From contig JANXVK010000398.1 of assembly GCA_025351675.1 (NCBI GenBank), positions 1 to 8,104 on the forward strand: a stretch of DNA of 8,104 nucleotides. Direction: 5' to 3'. The notes below the pieces were generated by a model. It worked only from the letters and a program-made list of their open reading frames with translations, was not told the DNA's origin and searched no databases. This DNA comes from Rhizobacter sp. Lineage in GTDB: Bacteria > Pseudomonadota > Gammaproteobacteria > Burkholderiales > Burkholderiaceae_C. Shown piece by piece: positions 5,419 to 8,104 of the stretch. The position numbers and the translations under genes are program-made. The stretch's first letter is position 1, and every line of letters begins with the position of its first letter.

Positions 5419-5694
5419 ATGCCCAAATTCGTCATCGAACGATCCATTCCCCAGATCGGCGCTGCCTCGGCGGCCGACATGCAGGCCATCTCAGAAAAGT
5501 CTTGCAGCGTGCTGCGCCAGCTGGGCCCCGACGTGCAATGGGTGACCAGCTACGTGACGAGCGACAAGATTTACTGCGTCTACAACGCCCCCAGCGAAGA
5601 CTTGGTGCGCGAGCATGCCCGGCGCGGCGGCTTCCCCGCCGACAGCGTGGCGCGTGTCGTCCGCACCATCGACCCGACCACCGCCGAAGCCTGA
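5419..5694 (+). CDS. DUF4242 small protein (SCO4226-like, possible nickel/metal binding)
   Basis: A 91-residue cytoplasmic protein starting at the ATG at 5419. The start is fixed by the family's characteristic opening (MPKFVIERSIP), though the Shine-Dalgarno is weak. Family blocks are AISEKSC, VLRQLGPDVQWVTSYVTSDKIYCVYNAPSEDLV and REHARRGGFPADSV, ending in IDPTTAEA, so it is full length. DUF4242 proteins are small ferredoxin-like folds, and one Streptomyces member (SCO4226) was described as a nickel-binding protein. Most have no known role. Candidate ligands here are Cys (SEKSC, KIYC), His (REHARR), Asp and Glu; whether it binds metal is inference. It lies 77 bases after the peroxiredoxin-like gene with no terminator between them, and its stop overlaps the regulator's ATG by one base (TGATG), so the two are almost certainly co-translated. 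Confidence 0.85.
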   Translation: MPKFVIERSIPQIGAASAADMQAISEKSCSVLRQLGPDVQWVTSYVTSDKIYCVYNAPSEDLVREHARRGGFPADSVARVVRTIDPTTAEA

Positions 5695-7538
5695 TGCACT
5701 TGCCCATTGCGCCGACGATCGCTCTGCCGGACGATCGGTGCATGGGACCCATCATTCACCTGCTCGGCAGGCCAAGCGTGTTGCGCGAAGGCGGCGTCAA
5801 GGCGGTACTGCGCGGCCACAAGGCGTGGGGCTTGCTGGCCTACTTGGTGCAGCACCCGGCGGGTGTCAGCCGGCAGCGCTTGGCCGCCTTGCTCTTCGAG
5901 GACGCCGAGGACCCGCTGGCCGCGCTGCGCTGGAACCTGAGCGAGTTGCGCCGCGCACTGGGCGACGTGGGGCTGGCGGGCGACGTCCTCCTGCTGCGCC
6001 TGGAACGCACGGCCTATGTCGACATCGACGTGGTGGCGCGCGGGCACTGGTCTCAAGCCCTGCTGGTGCCGGGCTTGGGGCAGGACCTGCTCGACGGGAT
6101 GGGCTTCGCCTCAAGTCCGTCCTTCGAGGTGTGGCTCGAGGCCGAGCGCCGCCCTATGCGTGCGACCGCGCAGTCGGTCCTGCGCGAGGCCGCGCTGGCC
6201 CGCTTGGCCAGCGGTGCTGCCACCGAGGCTGCGCAACTGGCGGCCCGCCTCGTGGGCCTGGATCCGCTGGACGAGAGCTTCCAGGTGCTGCTGGTGCGCT
6301 GCCTGTGCACGGCGGGCGATGGCGTGGGTGCGGCCCGTCAGGCCGCCGCCTGCCGTGCGCTCTTCCTGCGCGAGCTCGGCGTGGTGCCGGGGTCGGCCTT
6401 GGCCGACGCGTTGCACACGGGCACGGCATCTCCCACCACCGGTCCGGCGTCAGGCCGTGCCGGCGTCGTGGCGCAATTGCAGGCCGGTGAAGCCGCCATC
6501 GGCGCCGGCGTGCTGGAGGCCGGCCTGCAGTGTCTGCGCCGCGCCATGGCCGATGCGGACGGCATCGGCGACCCCGAGTTGCGGGTGCGCGCGCGCCTCG
6601 CGCTGGGCGGCGCCCTGGTGCATGCCGCGCGCGGCCGCGACGAAGAAGGCGCCGCCGCGCTGCACCAGGCGCTGGCCTTGGGCCAGCATGACGCGCCGCC
6701 ACTCGCCGCAGCGGCATGCCGCGAACTGGGCTACGTGGAAATGCTGCGCGGCAGCTACGAGCGCGCGCTGGCCTGGATGGACCGCGCCACGGGATTCGCC
6801 GCCGAAGACACGGCCGAACTGGCCCGCATCACCACGGTGCGCGGCGCCATCTTGAGCGACGCCGCGTACTACGGCCCCGCCACCGAGATGCTGCGTCGGG
6901 CCGTGGCTTTGTCCGCGTCGGTGGGCGACGTGAAGCAATCGATCTTTGCCCAGTCCATGCTGGGTCGCGCGCTGCTGCTGTGCGGCGATGTCGATGGCGC
7001 GGTGGCCGCCCTCGACGCTTCCACCAACGAATCACGGCGTGTCTGGACGGCCTTTCTGCCTTGGCCCCAATCGCTGCGCGCCGAGGCGGAATTGCTGCGC
7101 GACCGGGTCGATTCGGCGGCCGAGCTCTTCGAGCAGGCCTTTGCACTGGGCTGCCAACTGGGCGATCCCTGCTGGGAAGGCATGGCTGGCCGCGGTTTGG
7201 GACGCGTGGCCATGGCCCGCGGCCATTCCGCGCGGGCGGCCGAGATCCTGCTGGATGCACTGAAGCGCTGCACGCGCCTGCCCGACGGCTATCTATGGGC
7301 CAAGGCCTATGCGCTTGACGCGCTGTGTCATGCGGCCGGCAAGGCCCGTATGCCGCAGGCGCGAGCCTGGGCCGAAGAATTGATGGCGCTGGCTGCGCGT
7401 GCTGGCATGCGCGAAATGGTCGTCCGCGCCTACCTCCATCAGGCCGAGGGCAGCCACGCACCGGCCGCAGCTGCCGCCCGGGTGCTGGCTCACGAGATCG
7501 ACAACCCGCAGTTGCAAGCCGAAGTCCTGTACTCCTGA
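5694..7538 (+). CDS. BTAD-domain transcriptional regulator with helical-repeat (TPR-like) C-terminal half
   Basis: A 614-residue protein beginning at the ATG in the TGATG overlap. A second ATG at 5742 (residue 17, MGPIIHLLGRPS) matches the usual N-terminus of such proteins and may be the real start. Residues about 17-105 are an OmpR-like winged helix (LLGRPSVL, GHKAWGLLAYLV, SRQRLAALLF, ALRWNLSELRRALG). About 110-240 is the BTAD all-helical domain (YVDIDVVARG, then LVGLDPLDESFQVLLVRCLC, ending FLRELGVVPGSALADALH). The rest, 255 to about 600, is a run of Ala-rich helical pairs of TPR type (for example AAACRELGYVEMLRGSYERA). Relatives include Streptomyces SARP regulators and the MalT-like/AfsR group, but there is no NTPase domain here. 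It probably controls its own operon in response to an unknown signal. The C-terminus (DNPQLQAEVLYS) lies about 50 bases from a broken insertion sequence and may have been shortened. Confidence 0.82.
   Translation: MHLPIAPTIALPDDRCMGPIIHLLGRPSVLREGGVKAVLRGHKAWGLLAYLVQHPAGVSRQRLAALLFEDAEDPLAALRWNLSELRRALGDVGLAGDVLLLRLERTAYVDIDVVARGHWSQALLVPGLGQDLLDGMGFASSPSFEVWLEAERRPMRATAQSVLREAALARLASGAATEAAQLAARLVGLDPLDESFQVLLVRCLCTAGDGVGAARQAAACRALFLRELGVVPGSALADALHTGTASPTTGPASGRAGVVAQLQAGEAAIGAGVLEAGLQCLRRAMADADGIGDPELRVRARLALGGALVHAARGRDEEGAAALHQALALGQHDAPPLAAAACRELGYVEMLRGSYERALAWMDRATGFAAEDTAELARITTVRGAILSDAAYYGPATEMLRRAVALSASVGDVKQSIFAQSMLGRALLLCGDVDGAVAALDASTNESRRVWTAFLPWPQSLRAEAELLRDRVDSAAELFEQAFALGCQLGDPCWEGMAGRGLGRVAMARGHSARAAEILLDALKRCTRLPDGYLWAKAYALDALCHAAGKARMPQARAWAEELMALAARAGMREMVVRAYLHQAEGSHAPAAAAARVLAHEIDNPQLQAEVLYS
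5714..5737 (+). repeat. Direct repeat GACGATCG x2
   Basis: GACGATCG occurs at 5714-5721 and 5730-5737, 16 bases apart start to start. Each contains the palindrome CGATCG. Both lie between the two possible start codons of the BTAD regulator. Direct repeats are the usual operator form for BTAD/SARP winged helices, but the distance is not a whole helical turn multiple and chance is possible. Confidence 0.3.
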
Positions 7539-7586
7539 GCGTACGCATTCAACGCATTGCAACTGGTGGCGGGTGGCGCGATACAT

Positions 7587-8104
7587 GTGGTCGTCGATCG
7601 CCACGAACAGCATCTCCCAACCAGCCCCCTCGACCGAGTCGCGCCGGTTGCCGGTGACGCGGTGGCTGGGCCGCTCGATGCGACCGAGCTTCTTGGTATC
7701 GATGTGCAGCATGTCGCCCGGCGCTTCGTGCTCGTAGCGAACGATCGGCTCCACGGGATCAAGACTGCTCAGCAAGGACAGGCCTGCCCGAGTGAGCACC
7801 CGGCTGACAGTGCTCTTCGATACGCCCAGCGCCACTGCGATGCGCGCCTGGGTCAATCGCTTGCGGCGCAACTCCACGATGGCCAGAGCTTTGCCCGGTT
7901 CGATGGCGCGGGGAGAATGATCCGGTCGAGAAGAAGCATCGCTCAGACCCGAATCGCCATCCGCCAGATAGCGACCCAACCATTTGCGCGCAGTCGGAGC
8001 ACTGACGCCGTGCGCAGCTGCGGCCTGCGGCACGCTCAGGCCTCGATGGGTGATGTCTTGAATCATCTCGATTCGACGAACGTACGTGAGTCGGGCATTC
8101 TTGT
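7587..8104 (-). pseudogene. IS481-family transposase fragment (N-terminal part only; start outside window)
   Basis: On the minus strand a frame enters from the right edge as KNARLTYVRRIEMIQD, the usual IS481-family opening minus its first few residues, so the true start lies just beyond the window. A first helix-turn-helix (GLSVPQAAAAHGVSAPTARKWLGRY) is followed by a second (LTQARIAVALGVSKSTVSRVL). The start of the DDE integrase core carries the first catalytic Asp (LHIDTKKLGRI), then GHRVTG-like text and LFVAIDDH. Homology ends there, near 7587. The frame stays open to a stop at 7293 but reads antisense to the regulator gene with no transposase features. The second Asp and the Glu of the triad are missing, so the element cannot transpose by itself. 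No terminal inverted repeat is evident at the junction, so the break looks like a deletion or rearrangement, not an intact insertion end. Confidence 0.82.

Noticed and set aside
6829..7548. Minus-strand ORF of 239 codons inside the BTAD regulator region
   Set aside because: It is very Arg/Pro-rich shadow coding with no motifs; the plus-strand regulator explains the region.
7293..7586. Transposase ORF continuing to 7293
   Set aside because: Beyond 7587 the frame reads antisense to the BTAD regulator and carries none of the remaining DDE motifs, so it is chance readthrough.
1..8104. CRISPR array, tRNA or rRNA genes
   Set aside because: No regularly spaced repeats of 20-40 bases and no tRNA- or rRNA-like conserved blocks were seen on either strand; the 8-base tandem repeats at 3948-3976 have no spacers.

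Overview
The window is a high-GC stretch with the codon use, gene families and small-gene overlaps typical of a betaproteobacterium, most likely order Burkholderiales (Rubrivivax/Leptothrix/Variovorax-like). That placement is an inference from gene content and composition, not from a marker gene.

Left part (1-3929), dense and in one direction. It opens with the 3' end of a branched-chain amino acid ABC transporter ATPase (LivF type). A short gap follows, with a small hairpin and a possible promoter. Then comes a tight four-gene operon: a chorismatase of the XanB2/FkbO/Hyg5 family (510-1523), a MipA/OmpV-type outer-membrane protein (1520-2407), an HX4D lysophospholipid-type acyltransferase (2416-3147) and a family 2 glycosyltransferase (3144-3929). 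Two of the three junctions are NTGA overlaps and the third is an 8-base gap. A 21-codon upstream ORF joins the first gene through another GTGA overlap. Chorismatase plus acyltransferase plus GT2 is the signature of the starter-unit and head-group side of aryl-polyene/xanthomonadin-type pigment lipid synthesis. The polyketide-type enzymes (ketosynthases, ACPs, ligase) are not in view, so they must lie elsewhere or be absent.

Middle part (3930-4672), loosely packed and lower in GC than its flanks. It begins with short tandem repeats that grow out of the 3' end of the glycosyltransferase gene. Several perfect hairpins follow. A small Lys/Arg-rich ORF lies on the minus strand (4102-4251), and its Shine-Dalgarno is buried in a perfect stem. 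About 380 bases follow in which I recognise nothing. This looks like a junction between core and accessory DNA.

Right part (4673-7538), a three-gene plus-strand unit: a peroxiredoxin-like thioredoxin-fold protein with a Cys-Ser-Cys motif, a DUF4242 small protein (a family with a described nickel-binding member), and a 614-residue BTAD-type transcriptional regulator with a helical-repeat C-terminal half. The last two overlap by one base (TGATG). They plausibly form a redox- or metal-linked sensing unit with its own regulator; this is the least-described system in the window.

Right edge (7587-8104, minus strand): the N-terminal part of an IS481-family transposase. Its N-terminus runs out of the window. 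On the other side its homology stops abruptly just after the first catalytic Asp region, facing the 3' end of the regulator gene. It is a broken insertion sequence remnant.
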